This document shows, one piece after another, positions 31,975-43,270 of a DNA stretch of 64,000 nucleotides (positions within the stretch are counted from its first letter, which is position 1; each line of letters begins with the position of its first letter). Source of the DNA: Phoronis australis (lineage: Eukaryota > Phoronida > Phoronidae). The stretch spans positions 339,586-403,585 of the forward strand of contig NMRA01000383.1 in assembly GCA_002633005.1 (NCBI GenBank), given 5' to 3'. The notes below the pieces were generated by a model. It did no database searches and was not told the origin of the DNA. It was given only the letters and a program-made list of their open reading frames with translations. A program made the position numbers and the translations under genes.

Positions 31975-32840
31975 ACTTCAAAGGCGCAGTTCCACTCAGG
32001 TCACGCGCCGCAAGCGGTTACGGCCAGCACGGCCGATTTGGCAGCACCTGTTACGGCTGCGCTCTCGGCTTCCCAAGACGCCCTTCCGGCTGCAGCAAAG
32101 CGGCCACGCGAGCGCGACATGACCTGGTTCAGACCACTGGCAGAAATTTGGGGGCAGCGCTTGTCCTCGTGCGGGAGGCAGGGTCCGCACACCACAGTTG
32201 AAAGCGCACGTCTAAGCGTGGCACTTGCCGCGCCTGTTCGATCTCTGTGCAGCGGGCTCGCAAGGCAACTCGATGGAGGTCTCAGTTGCTCAGCGCCAGG
32301 CACTGGAAAAATTGTCTGAGATGTCTGCTCTCGGCACATATAAACTGGCGTCACTCGCGGCAACGCTGCCGGAAGTCCGGCGAATATTGGAGTGGCCTGC
32401 AGAAATGGAGGAAGCGGCACACGCCTTATGTCGCGTTGTCGGAGTGGTTGTTCCTGACGAGTTCGGAATCCGCTGCGGACGGCTCACCTCCCCGGTGTGC
32501 CTTCTCCACTGGTGGGTTCTAGTGGCGCTAACAGACAGGTTGGACCATCCAGCTTGGGACACTTTTGTGCTCGTTGCGCAGAGTTGTGGCTGTTCCCTCG
32601 GGACATCTTGGGCAACGCTACTGACGCGTCATCTTCCCTACCAGGTTCTCAGGTTTTGACTTGGGGCGCTCCCAGACTAGGGCCAAGTTGCGGTACCTCT
32701 CCTGCCCCTGCGCTTGCTAAGGGCTTACCTCCGCCTGCGTCGAAACTGTCTCCCACAGACGATCTCTTGGAAGAGAGCGTCCACGTTCTCTGTTTAGACA
32801 GGAAGGCGGGCAGATGGACAGGGTTTAATCGCCTCGGCAT
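31975..32840. other. GC-rich island with overlapping open frames, origin unknown
   Basis: This ~860-bp segment looks far GC-richer than its surroundings and is open in several frames. The longest coherent part is about 140 residues from 32225 on the plus strand (VAQRQALEKLSEMSALGTYK, LLHWWVLVALTDRLDHPAWD). I recognise no domain. It may be a gag-like or captured fragment of a mobile element, or foreign DNA. It abuts the inverted element at 32858. Confidence 0.4.
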
Positions 32841-32857
32841 GGGCACTGTATTAGAAC

Positions 32858-33500
32858 CAGGGCTCGACATAACGAGCTGCAAGTCGCATTTGCGACCTGA
32901 AATTTGGAAATGCGACTTGAGATTTTGGCCAGCTCGCATTAAGTCGCAAAATGCGACATGGAATTTCCAACGTATGCGAGCTGAGTTTTCAAACTTCACG
33001 GCAGATACCTGGGAAATATAGAGCAAATCGGGTGGTTCCGACCGTTATTTGGATGTTGCCAAATCAAGTTCAAAAGAACATACATTGAGAAAAGCGCTCC
33101 CGATGACTTGTAAAGATATCGCATGAACAAGGGAATGCAGAATTGGTCTTTGACGCATTTTTTACCAATACTTTCGGCTTTTTGCAAATTTCCGGATGTG
33201 CCGAAGAAAGTTTCGGACCTCGGAATAACACGTGATAATACGTCAGAAAGCAGCGGTGTTTCTACTAATTCTTAAACGACAAAATTACCAAGCTTAGTGG
33301 TGGAAAAACATTTATTTTTCATAGGTGTCCTCAATATCAAATTACAGCAACACCCACGGCAATATGCCAGATTGCACTGGCGCCACTGGTCGGTTCCACT
33401 GTTAGCGCCGGAAAGCGGTCCCGGCAGACGATCGTCGTGACTTGGAAAATGCGTCTCGCTTTTTTATCGCGAAAGACAGCAAATGTGAAAATGACATCCG
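32858..33500 (-). mobile_element. Second copy of the CAGGGCTCGAC element, inverted and incomplete
   Basis: It starts CAGGGCTCGACATAACGAG and runs as the inverse of 30885 back to about 30300. Similarity fades after 33.3 kb. No far end was found before the gap at 34559. With the copy at 29881-30885 it flanks a GC-rich island. Confidence 0.7.
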
Positions 33501-34558
33501 AATTAATCGCCAAACGACGGGCATGCCTTTACGCGCTTTGGGGCAAAATAGTAGAAAGTCACACCGCCGGAAATCATTTCGAGGCTTTTTTATTTAATGG
33601 AAAACTAATTGACTACGTACCGGTAAACAGCATATGACCCACATTTTTTGCTGTGAAATTTGCAGTGAATTGTTTCCGTGTATGTCATTCAGCGAGTAGG
33701 GCAACGTTTCACGAATTTCTTCCGACAGGATGTTTTTTCAAACGTCAAGTTGAAAAGTTTGGCCTGCGAACAAATGGAAGGAATTCGCACTCAGAGTTAT
33801 CAATCTTTGGATCTTTAACGACTTTGATGACAGTCATATAGCAAGTCAGTCCTAACAAAATCGCGGATACTGTTTCAACGAGTATTTTCTTCTTTTTCAC
33901 GTTGCACGCTTAGCTAATCGAATGCATGTGTCGGTTAGAGAGCACTGATTTAACTTTCACGTCGGCAACTGCCTTGCGCTCCAAGGTACTTTCACTGGAT
34001 GGCGCCAGTGAAGAATGGTAACGCAGTGCATGCATGATATGCTTGTAAGAACTCAGTTTTGCGACATGACATTGTAACATTTTTGATGAAAAATGTTTGA
34101 ATTATGTAACGATTTATTATAAATCGATGATTAAATTTAGGAACAAATGTGTTAATTAATATCAGTTAACTATTTTGAAAGTCACAAATATTCTAGAACA
34201 GGACTTGTTATTGTAAACAACTTGTTGTGGTAAACTTGAGTATTGCACAATTTCTTCAGAAAAGCTTTAGTTCTGTTAAGTTCTCAGTGCAGTTCTGACA
34301 AACAGGATACGGTCATCAAAACATGTTTTGGAGTGGTCAACTTTAGGTGGGCTGATTCTAAGAAACACCCACACTGATGTACTTATGCCTTGACCAGTGT
34401 CCATATGATGCTTAGTCATATCTTAGAGTATAAATATTTCTGGAGCAAACATAAGCGTCATTCTCAAAAGAAAAAGTTAGGAGACAAGGAAGCTCAGTAA
34501 CTTTGGAGAATCAAGTATTTTAGGCAGATCACCGAGTCTGTAGAGTTTCAAGGAGTGT

Positions 34559-35343
34559 NNNNNNNNNNNNNNNNNNNNNNNNNNNNNNNNNNNNNNNNNN
34601 NNNNNNNNNNNNNNNNNNNNNNNNNNNNNNNNNNNNNNNNNNNNNNNNNNNNNNNNNNNNNNNNNNNNNNNNNNNNNNNNNNNNNNNNNNNNNNNNNNNN
34701 NNNNNNNNNNNNNNNNNNNNNNNNNNNNNNNNNNNNNNNNNNNNNNNNNNNNNNNNNNNNNNNNNNNNNNNNNNNNNNNNNNNNNNNNNNNNNNNNNNNN
34801 NNNNNNNNNNNNNNNNNNNNNNNNNNNNNNNNNNNNNNNNNNNNNNNNNNNNNNNNNNNNNNNNNNNNNNNNNNNNNNNNNNNNNNNNNNNNNNNNNNNN
34901 NNNNNNNNNNNNNNNNNNNNNNNNNNNNNNNNNNNNNNNNNNNNNNNNNNNNNNNNNNNNNNNNNNNNNNNNNNNNNNNNNNNNNNNNNNNNNNNNNNNN
35001 NNNNNNNNNNNNNNNNNNNNNNNNNNNNNNNNNNNNNNNNNNNNNNNNNNNNNNNNNNNNNNNNNNNNNNNNNNNNNNNNNNNNNNNNNNNNNNNNNNNN
35101 NNNNNNNNNNNNNNNNNNNNNNNNNNNNNNNNNNNNNNNNNNNNNNNNNNNNNNNNNNNNNNNNNNNNNNNNNNNNNNNNNNNNNNNNNNNNNNNNNNNN
35201 NNNNNNNNNNNNNNNNNNNNNNNNNNNNNNNNNNNNNNNNNNNNNNNNNNNNNNNNNNNNNNNNNNNNNNNNNNNNNNNNNNNNNNNNNNNNNNNNNNNN
35301 NNNNNNNNNNNNNNNNNNNNNNNNNNNNNNNNNNNNNNNNNNN
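34559..35343. other. Assembly gap (785 N)
   Basis: A run of 785 N. Open frames spanning it are artefacts. Single Ns also occur at 27226, 30163 and 37318. Confidence 0.99.
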
Positions 35344-36305
35344 TTGTATTTGATAAAAACAAATGCTGTTGATATGACATTTAATAGTCTTTTTGCACAT
35401 ATTTGACATTTTAATGTTTAACAACACGGCAAATGCACGGCTGGTTCCCGGCAGCACGTACGCGAAGGGCGGGAACTTCAGCTTTCAAAGTTCGCCGGTA
35501 GGTCCGCAACTTCTGACCTTCGGCCTGGTTAAAAAAATGAAAAAGTTGAGTTCACGATTTTGGGAACTGAAATAGGGACTGCTCGAAGAAAAAGTTTCAT
35601 AACGGGAGTATTTGTTCGAGTTGGAAGGAATTAAACACATCGACAACCTCCTAAGGTGTTCCTCTATGCGCAAAAGGTATTTGTAACAACGTGACTTTGA
35701 TGGTTTAGTCGGTGCGAGGCATAATTCGCGCCTATAGCCTCTACATCGCCTCTGCTTCGGGCGAACAGAGGCGATGGTCATTGCCTACTGTTCAACATGA
35801 CACGTCTGGGACGTTTATAGTAACCTATACCATGTAATAACTACTTACCGAAAACCACATTAAAACAAATGAGTTTGATAACAGACAACGTCAGGTAGAC
35901 ATATAACCCGTCTGGAAATAAGTAGTTACGGGTGGTGAAGCGCAGAACAATGAATAAGCTCCTGAAACTTGTTCAAGTTGCCCGCGGAAATTCTTTCACC
36001 AAAACATGCATTCGACTTAAATTGTTGATGTGCCCTTTTATTGTCTAATAATTGAGATTAGTAATAACAGTTTATCTATATTAGCTTTATCACAACCTCT
36101 GAATTATTTCATTTCTACATATAACATGACTGCAGTTTTCTATTCGATGAGGGTAATTCACCTTATATCGTCCCCAAACCCCTAGATGGCGCTGATGAGC
36201 CATTTGATCAAAATTGGGGAATTTCCTTCGACCTTTGGCTTGGGATATCGTGTTTGGAACTTTGGCTTCGGTGTAATTTGTGACAAAATGCCTTAAAATA
36301 AAACA

Positions 36306-36425
36306 ATGGATGACTTGAAAGAAACTCCCAGACTACCGGAATTATATGCCAGTGTTCTGAGGTACCATGAACCTATTTTAGTGAAGGAAATGAATGTCAT
36401 GATAACATTACGTGAGCTCGTAAAT
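36306..36425 (+). CDS. CARD-DD gene exon 1 (CARD helices 1-2)
   Basis: ATG GAT GAC opens 40 codons, ending LRELVN at the ideal donor AAT|GTAAGT, phase 0. It is too short to stand out as an ORF. It supplies the first part of the CARD, so the domain is split by an intron. Confidence 0.85.
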
Positions 36426-39400
36426 GTAAGTATAAATAACACTAAGGACTAAGACCAAGCAATGGCAAAAAGACCTTTTCGAGTGACATTGTCAGTTGTC
36501 GTGCCATGGTCAAGCCAATTTGGAGTAAAGCAGCTGATAGTGGCTAATTCATTCCCAGTTTTCCACTGGGAAAACCCAAGTGTTGTTAACGCCTCGAATG
36601 AAGCCAATAGATTTTCCAGGAAACTTGATTACTGTAACTAATACTACTAACCTGTTAAAGTCAGTTGCTGCTGTCACGTCAGAACTGGTTAGGTATGGAA
36701 TTTCCCAGACCGTTCTAAAATTGACTTAAATATACATGTCTGTGAACAGTTGTCGTTAAGTTGCTTGCAAATTTCTTAGAGACTGGAACAAAAGTTTTAT
36801 CTCAAGTTAAGAAAGGTAATTTAAAAACATTTATTTTCAATTCTTCACAGCAGAGTGTATTTACGGAAGAAGAGGAAAAGGTTGTTTGTGGTGAAGTGAA
36901 CCTCATGGGACGAGCTAAGCAAATAATAAACATTTTAAAAACGAAAGATAAAGTGAGTTTCAACACTTTTGTTGGAATACTTCGCAACACCAACCAAGAG
37001 AATTTGGCTACAAAATTACTAGAAGATATTGCTCAAGGTATGATGGTTGATTCTTTGACAGGGTTACCTGATGACATTAAAGGAGAATGCCACCCGATTT
37101 AATTAGTCTTTTTTGCCGTCTTAATCGGTCTATATCCACATTGTCTCGAATACGGTCGACCTTACCTTTATGCCAAGAGGTGTCGTGTTAACCTGTGAGG
37201 AAGATGAGAAACGATGCTAGCGACCCCCCACCCCCTAAAATTCTACCAGATTCCATTTGGCAGTAGGGGGTGCGAATGTCTGACTGGCAAAATCCTGGCT
37301 AATACTCTGCCCTGCCCNCTAATTCAAAATCCTGGATCCGCTCCTGCTGTAACCCCTGGGATTCTATCACAAACATTTCGGTCGCATTATGCAGTTGGCA
37401 ATTTGGCCAACTGATCAAAGGACTGCTAGGAGAAAAAATTGGTTGTGAGAGTAACCAAACTTGTTTGAGTTGGAAGACATCGACGGCCTCTTAATGTGTT
37501 CCTCAATGTGCAAAAGTTACTTATAACAGCATAACGTTGATGTTTTAAACAGGGTGAGGAATATCCCGGCGAAAATCTTCCTGCTTATGAAGCTGCTATA
37601 GGAGCTCCACTGTCTCTAGCTAGAGACAGTGGTCATTATCTGAGTTTCACTATGAACAGTCATGACAGAGTTAGAGGACCTCCAGGCTAGCAATGATTCT
37701 TTTCCTCATAATGAGACTTCAGACTAGAGAGTATGCATGAAACTGTCAGGCTGTCAGTTGCGTTCTGACAAAAACACCAGCATAGGTCCCAGGTCACATA
37801 TTTTTTACCAAAATGCTGTCAAAATAATTTTCCATGTCGCGGCACTCCATTAAAAAATGTTGGTGCATTTTCAGGCAATGCAACATGCAATGTAGGGCAC
37901 ACCACTCTGCGGAGTAAAAACAGCCTTGAAACAAGTGTAGTTTTCGTTAATTAATGCTTTTTTTGCTATTTAATATTACTGCACTTCTTGTCTAGGAGGA
38001 AGTTTGCCTTGCCCGACACAAATCGAAGAGGACCGTGCGTTGACGAGTAGTTCAGGTATACATGTTGTTCAGGTCACGTTGTTTTGAATGACTATTGATT
38101 GCGTGGCATTCTAGTTGTAACATCATGATTCATTAAAAATGACATTTCGTTTGCTCTTAACAGCCATAACGGACAGTCTCTCCAATAGAGGACAGTCCAA
38201 TGTAGCATAAGGTGTCAGTCTGTAGAACAATTGTCCCAAGCTCTTGGTAGTGACAGGGATGTACCTAGGCCTGAAAAGTCGGGTCGCCAGCTGAGAGACT
38301 GAGTCAGAAAGTCAAGCCATACATACAAAAGTTAGGTCGCCAATTTTTAAGTTAATTGCATTATGCTTTTCTGAATACATGTTTTGTGTTGGCACAGCTG
38401 GCAAAGATGTAGCCAGTTTTGTTCAAAAATTGATGTCAGGATCTACACTGTGGCTGAGCTAGGATAGATGCAGTGTCTAGGTGGACAGTGTGACATGGTC
38501 AGGAGAAGTTGCTCGCTTTTCACTCAGACACTGATGCTGTGGTTACAGGCGTTCAGTACGCACTGAGTCCTTTGATTCTGCAGCAGTTACTTTAATTTGA
38601 AAACCTAAGGCAAGATGAGTGAAGGGAAACATGTGTCTCATTGACATTTTTTGTTTTAAAAAATTATGTTACACTTACGAAATGTCAGAATAAATCGTTT
38701 GCATCACCGAGAAACTGCGGAATGTAGGTTTCTCGGCTATTGGGTGAAAGCACTGTTAACCAGTTATAATGGCAATAGAGCTAACACACTGACAGTGAGT
38801 CAATCTACCTGTGTCACGTACTGGAAAAAGAGATCATTCGAAGGATTCCACATGACCTGACCATGCCTGTGGGAAACTTTGCACGAGGGCTGATGGCTTA
38901 GTAAAAACACCGGAATGACGAGGTAGTTTTTCACTCCACTCAGAAAAAATGACAGCATGCCTAATTGCAAAGAGGTTCTACTTCCTCATTGCTGACTGGG
39001 TAAGAAAAATAAAGTCAATTAACTGACACCAGCTTTACATTCACATTAACATAAAAATACAGAAAATAGAATTCTTACATGTCTTGAAAATATGCTGTTA
39101 AAATTATTAAGATATAAAGATTGCATTATTAGTAGTCCTCAAGATTAATGTTTTTGTGAATTTTTGAAAATAGGCCCATGGATGCATATTCAGAAAACAA
39201 CCTTTCAAAAAAATCAAATGAAACCAGGTAAATGCCTGGGCGTGTCTTTGGGAAGGGGCGTGTCCTTGGGAAGGGGCGTTTCCTTGGGAAGGGGCGTGTC
39301 CTTGGGAAGGGGCGTGTCCTTGGGAAGGGGCGTGTATTTTCATTTCAAACATGATACAGTTTCAAAACAAGGGGTCATATTTCACTCATCAAGCTGTTTT

Positions 39401-42084
39401 TAAAGTAAATAAAATTAAAGTGAACAGCTCCTCTCTGAACGTGGTTAGTTCGTAAAGGGACTATAGATTTTTACTGAAATAGAATCTACCATAAATTTAG
39501 AAGCGATGACAAATGTTTTTGTCCATTTTTTAAACCAATCATTAGTCTGACAGTTGTGCATTTTTTAAAAATATACATATCCTTTGAATGTATATAGCTG
39601 TTTTTCACTTAAAAGAATTTTATTTGACTGTACTTATTTGGCAGTCGGCATGCACAATGCGTTAAAACTGTCCTTCATGCTGTGCAAATACCATTTACTT
39701 AGTTACCAACAGAGTTGTGTTATTTGAGTAAAATCGTGATTGTGAAATAGAATAGCTTGTCAAAGGAAGGAAATTTTGAATCAAAGTATATGAATTACTT
39801 ATTTTAGAACAATCCATCAAACTTTTAGAACATGCAAACAGTTCATGCTCATGCGCGTACTTTTGGTAAGCATTCCAAAAATACATCCTAGGGCATACTA
39901 ATTTGGTTGGGTCTTTTTTCAAAGTTCAGGCCAAAAGATTGTAAAATACATCCCAGGGCATGTTTTTCGTTGGGTCTTTTTTCAAAGTTCAGGCCAAAAG
40001 ATTGTAAAATACATCCTAGGGCATGTTTTTGGTTGGGTCTCTTTTCAAAGTTCAGGCCAAAAGATTGTAAAATACATCCCAGGGCATGTTTTCGGTTGGG
40101 TATTTTTTCAAAGTTCAGGCCAAAAGATTGTAAAATACATCCTAGGGCATACTTTTGGTTGGGTCTTTTTTCAAAGTTCAGGAAAAAAGATTGTAAAACT
40201 CATTGAAGCTTTAGTCAATAATTAAATTTAGGCCATAGGAAAGAACATGTTGAGCATTTGATTCCCAAAATGTTGGTTTTCTAGGTCAGATTTTCTTATT
40301 CGTGGGTATTAAGTTGCAATTGTCGTTAATAAATCAGAGAAAAATGTTGGAAAATACAAGATAATTATGTGGTTGGTGAAGCTGCGCAGGACGTACATAT
40401 TGCAGATTTTCATCGACATCAGGTTTTTCATGAATGTTTTTGAGGACTTTAACCTGTGTTATTTAATGGAATGTTATAAAGATAATTACAGGTGGTCTTG
40501 TACACGTTGCAGAAGACGTGCGCAGGCCGCTCATGTGGACCCATATTGCACTGATCACTTGAAACCATTTTTATGCTTTCTAAAACTGAGCTGAGGAGCT
40601 AGAGATCTGACTCAAGGGTCTGACTGCTTGCCCCAGTGTGAGTCGAGTAAAGGAAGCTTACACTTATCTTACTGAGCCACTCTCACCGCCTTCTCTGTTA
40701 AGTGTTCATTCATTTTTCCATTAGATTCTATGGACTGTGACAGTGAGATGTCGACGAGGTCATTTTCATTTAAAGTGAACGTTGATGCAGATAGCATGAC
40801 TCAAGACGAAGCCGGTGTCACCACAGTAGGAACAACATGGTCCATGGAATCAAATGCTTCAGATGAATCCAAAAAAGAAGGTGTAAAATTGGTATGCAAG
40901 CTTGTGTTTTTGTTAACATTTTGTTTGGCTTTTGCTTCTGTTTTGTTTTCTTTTAGAAACTAGCTTCATCAACGGAGCCTCACAACAGGCTTGCCTCACC
41001 ATATTGTGATGACCATTTGTTGAATAATTTCTTTCTCTGTCGATTTGTTCTAAAAAACCATCTCACAGCATGAAAGTGTTCCATTGATCTAACAGTTTTG
41101 TGTTTGTTGAGATCTTCTTCATGAATTTCAGCCCCAACAAGAAGCTGGTTCCAACAAGTCATCTAAGCCCACTGCTGGGCCCAGTTTTATCCAAGAAGCA
41201 ACCTCAGCCTCATCACCGGCCGTGTCTCCTCAGAAGGACAAGCAGTTGGTTTACCAGCCAGACCTTGCCATTATTGATCTGCCCGTGGATGTAAGGCAGG
41301 AGTTAGTGGATGCCCTGAGTTTAGAACGGCCTAATGGTAAGGCAAGGGTGCTCTGAACTATGTTAGTATTCAGTTTAATAGGACATACGTTGACTAGCAT
41401 GTGAATTCTTTTTGATCAAATTTGTCAACAAAAAGAAAATTTAGGTTTGCCGCTGATCCACACATTGTTAGGTTGAGGACAAAATAATACATTACGGATG
41501 TCCAGAATTACAGAACAATACTTGGATCTTGTACTAATTGATGCTTCAATATCTGTCAAGCACTTTAATAGTCTTGTTTTTCTGCCATTGTATTTGCAAA
41601 TGTTATTTCTTGATTTTATTTGAGCTGCAACTCTGGCGGTAGATAAGTGGAAGTGAAGGGGTGTTGTTTTCTGACATGATATCTAGAATCAGCCTCACAG
41701 TTCCAAAACGAGGCCAGTGCACTTTCCTTCCTCCATGACAAAGAATCTTATGATATTAATAATCCCAATACATTCTGCTTGAGGATTTTGGTGAAGGAGG
41801 AAGTTTTTTTATTGTGGCATGTTAAACATCAAGAAAAGGTCATGAATAAATATGTCTGCTTCTTGTTAACAGGGAAAGACTGGCGTGTTCTTGCCCGTTA
41901 CACAAAATGTACGCCACAGAATATTGCTTTGCTGAAGCAGAACCATGTTCACAAGAATGCTGCTGAACAAATACTTAGGGATTGGGAAGTAAGCAATGAC
42001 GCCACTGTTGGGAAACTGTGCGAAATATTAGAAAACAATGACATGGGACAAATTGCCAAGATTTTGAAAATGCCTGTTCCATAA
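36306..42084 (+). CDS. CARD-Death domain adaptor protein (RAIDD/CRADD-like order), six exons
   Basis: Exons 36306-36425, 36851-37037, 37996-38055, 40725-40891, 41132-41336 and 41873-42084 total 951 nt, giving 316 residues with every junction in phase. Residues about 15-100 form a CARD (LRYHEPILVKEMNV, VFTEEEEKVVCGE, FVGILRNTNQENLATKLL). A Ser/Thr-rich linker of about 120 residues follows. Residues about 228-314 form a Death domain (DLPVDVRQELVDAL, KDWRVLARY, ILRDWEVSNDATVGKLCEIL). CARD plus DD is the order in RAIDD/CRADD, which links receptor or PIDD complexes to caspase-2; orthology is not claimed, because the linker is longer and invertebrates have many such combinations. ATG at 36306 is the first in frame. 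A cytoplasmic death-fold scaffold role is inferred. Confidence 0.85.
36851..37037 (+). CDS. CARD-DD gene exon 2 (rest of CARD)
   Basis: The acceptor is TTCTTCACAG and the donor CAAG|GTATGA, phase 0 in and phase 1 out. It encodes QSVFTEEEEKVVCGEVNLMG and continues to KLLEDIAQ. The pattern of charged helix, Leu-rich helix and NQENLA turn is typical of CARDs. Confidence 0.88.
37217..37347 (-). mobile_element. Short MITE, GGATCCAGGATTTTGAG family, copy 2
   Basis: This is the inverse orientation of copy 1: it has ACCCCCTAAAATTCTACCA at the left and AATCCTGGATCCGCTCCTG at the right. It lies in the CARD-DD intron after exon 2 and includes one N. Confidence 0.8.
37996..38055 (+). CDS. CARD-DD gene exon 3 (linker)
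   Basis: This is a 60-nt exon, phase 1 at both ends, with acceptor TTGTCTAG and donor TCAG|GTATAC. It encodes GSLPCPTQIEEDRALTSSS. It is supported only by splice sites and phase, and could be skipped without breaking the frame. Confidence 0.55.
39238..39336. repeat. 18-bp tandem repeat (5 copies)
   Basis: The unit is CGTGTCCTTGGGAAGGGG. It lies in the intron between exons 3 and 4 of the CARD-DD gene. Because 18 is a multiple of three, it gives spurious open frames on both strands. Confidence 0.93.
39890..40205. repeat. 63-bp minisatellite (5 copies)
   Basis: The unit begins GTTGGGTCTTTTTTCAAAG and includes CAGGCCAAAAGATTGTAAAA. The period of 63 bp keeps a 21-residue open frame. It is intronic, with no start or splice evidence for coding. 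Confidence 0.92.
40489..40692 (-). mobile_element. tRNA-derived SINE, copy 2
   Basis: It matches copy 1 through GGCCGCTCATGTGGACCCAT and the ACTCAAGGGTCTGACTG part. The tRNA-like head is degraded (CTGAGCCACTCTCACCGCC). It ends about 30 bp before CARD-DD exon 4. Confidence 0.75.
40725..40891 (+). CDS. CARD-DD gene exon 4 (Ser/Thr-rich linker)
   Basis: The acceptor is TTTCCATTAG. The exon encodes DSMDCDSEMSTRSFSFKVNV and continues through TTWSMESNASDESKKEGVKL, with donor TTG|GTATGC, phase 0 out. An alternative donor 11 nt upstream (GAAG|GTGTAA) gives the wrong phase for the next exon. Confidence 0.7.
41132..41336 (+). CDS. CARD-DD gene exon 5 (linker and start of Death domain)
   Basis: The acceptor is GAATTTCAG and the donor AATG|GTAAGG, phase 0 in and phase 1 out. 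It encodes PQQEAGSNKSSKPTAGPS..., and the Death domain begins near IIDLPVDVRQELVDALSLER. Confidence 0.8.
41873..42084 (+). CDS. CARD-DD gene exon 6 (Death domain, stop)
   Basis: The acceptor is TGTTAACAG. The exon encodes GKDWRVLARYTKCTPQNIAL and then ILRDWEVSNDATVGKLCEIL, and ends KILKMPVP with TAA. The conserved Death domain Trp residues (KDW, RDW) are present. Confidence 0.88.
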
Positions 42085-42651
42085 TGGAGTGATCTGTCTG
42101 TGAATTGTTCTATCTGGTGAATGTTCACTTGTGAACAGTGTATGACCATCTGTGCTGAGCATAGACAGAGAGACACGAGCTCAGCTGGCTGCCTACTGTA
42201 ACAGTTTGCTGACCACATAGCTCACATGATGGTGCGATAGAGCTACAGTAATTGAAAGAACTACCTGGTAATTCAGTCAATTGTTTTCACCATGATGTGA
42301 CATCAGCTAACTAAAACCAAAGGCAGTTAGCTCATTTTCTAACTCTTTTTCTGTGCTGAGCCTTAGAGCCAATTGTATCAGTTGAACTGTTATTTTCTGA
42401 TATTTAGTTATGTAACCAAGTCTTGCCTGGGTTAACTCTTGTTTCATTGTGCATAATTTCGTCAGACACCATATCAACACGGTGCGAGTGTGTGTATGAA
42501 TGGCGCATGAAAGTCCTTCCCCATCACCCTTTTTCCTGTTCACTTACATTTGAATGCCTTTACAATATTTATTGTTTAATATTATATACTTTTGCAAAAG
42601 CTGAATCTGAGGCTCCCAACCACAAGACTGGCTTTGTGATATTTTCTGGGC

Positions 42652-42657
42652 AATAAA
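42652..42657 (+). terminator. Polyadenylation signal AATAAA of the CARD-DD gene
   Basis: A perfect AATAAA lies about 570 bp after the stop codon, followed by a T/A-rich stretch. It precedes the retrotransposon remnant. It is the first perfect signal I noticed downstream. Confidence 0.5.
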
Positions 42658-42685
42658 TGATTATAAAAAGATTTTAAAAAATCAA

Positions 42686-43270
42686 TATACACTGGGTCAG
42701 GACCCGTGTGGGAATTGATGGCAATGAAAATGCAGACAGACTCGTAAACATAGGAGCCATTGTTCTGCATTGTGCACCTGAACCTGCTATCTGGGTATCC
42801 TACTGATGCTGCAGGGTGAGTATTACAATTTACATACCCAGTCAGAAGCCCAGTGGACATCACTTAACTTCTGCAGAGAAACCAAGGAGAATTTTCCAAT
42901 ATGATCAAACTAAAAGGTTTAAAAAAGCCTCTACGTGTTGATAGCTTGGACATAACATATGTCATTCAAATTTTGATGGGCCACTGTAACCTTGCCTGAT
43001 ACAGACGCATTACTGGGCATATGGGGTGCCCATTGTGTCCCGAGTATGGTACTCGCTGACGTAGAATCTCCTAAACACCTGGCAGAGTCTTGCCCAGTTT
43101 TTTTATAGGCATCGGAGCAACCTACTGGATGGCACTGTTACATTCCTCTCACATATAGTGTATGGCAACAAATTGAAAAGTATGCCCGTTTTCTTAAAGG
43201 AGACTGGCAGACTTGAAAACTTCCTTTACTAAGAACCATAAGGGTGCTCTCTCGTGTTTTTAGGTCAGGT
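42686..43270 (+). mobile_element. Non-LTR retrotransposon remnant (RNase H and C-terminal region)
   Basis: From 42690 the translation HWVRTRVGIDGNENADRL matches the RNase H block of I/Jockey-type LINEs. Further on, GHMGCPLCPEYGT near 43017 and SPKHLAESCPVF near 43070 match the terminal Cys-rich segment found after RNase H in these elements. The frame is broken by several stops and shifts, so it is a dead 3' fragment. No reverse transcriptase was seen upstream. Confidence 0.7.

Noticed and set aside
34477-35457. Long open frames on both strands
   Set aside because: They run through the 785-N gap and have no sequence content.
37555-37680. Candidate CARD-DD exon after CAG at 37555 (GEEYPGENLPAYEAA...)
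   Set aside because: The frame needs phase 0 input while exon 2 ends in phase 1, and no acceptable donor follows before a stop. It is left out of the model though the open stretch looks protein-like.
39890-40206. 99-residue frame with a repeated GLFSKFRPKDCKIHPRACF unit
   Set aside because: The frame is an effect of a 63-bp minisatellite within an intron; it has no ATG, no splice context and no function.
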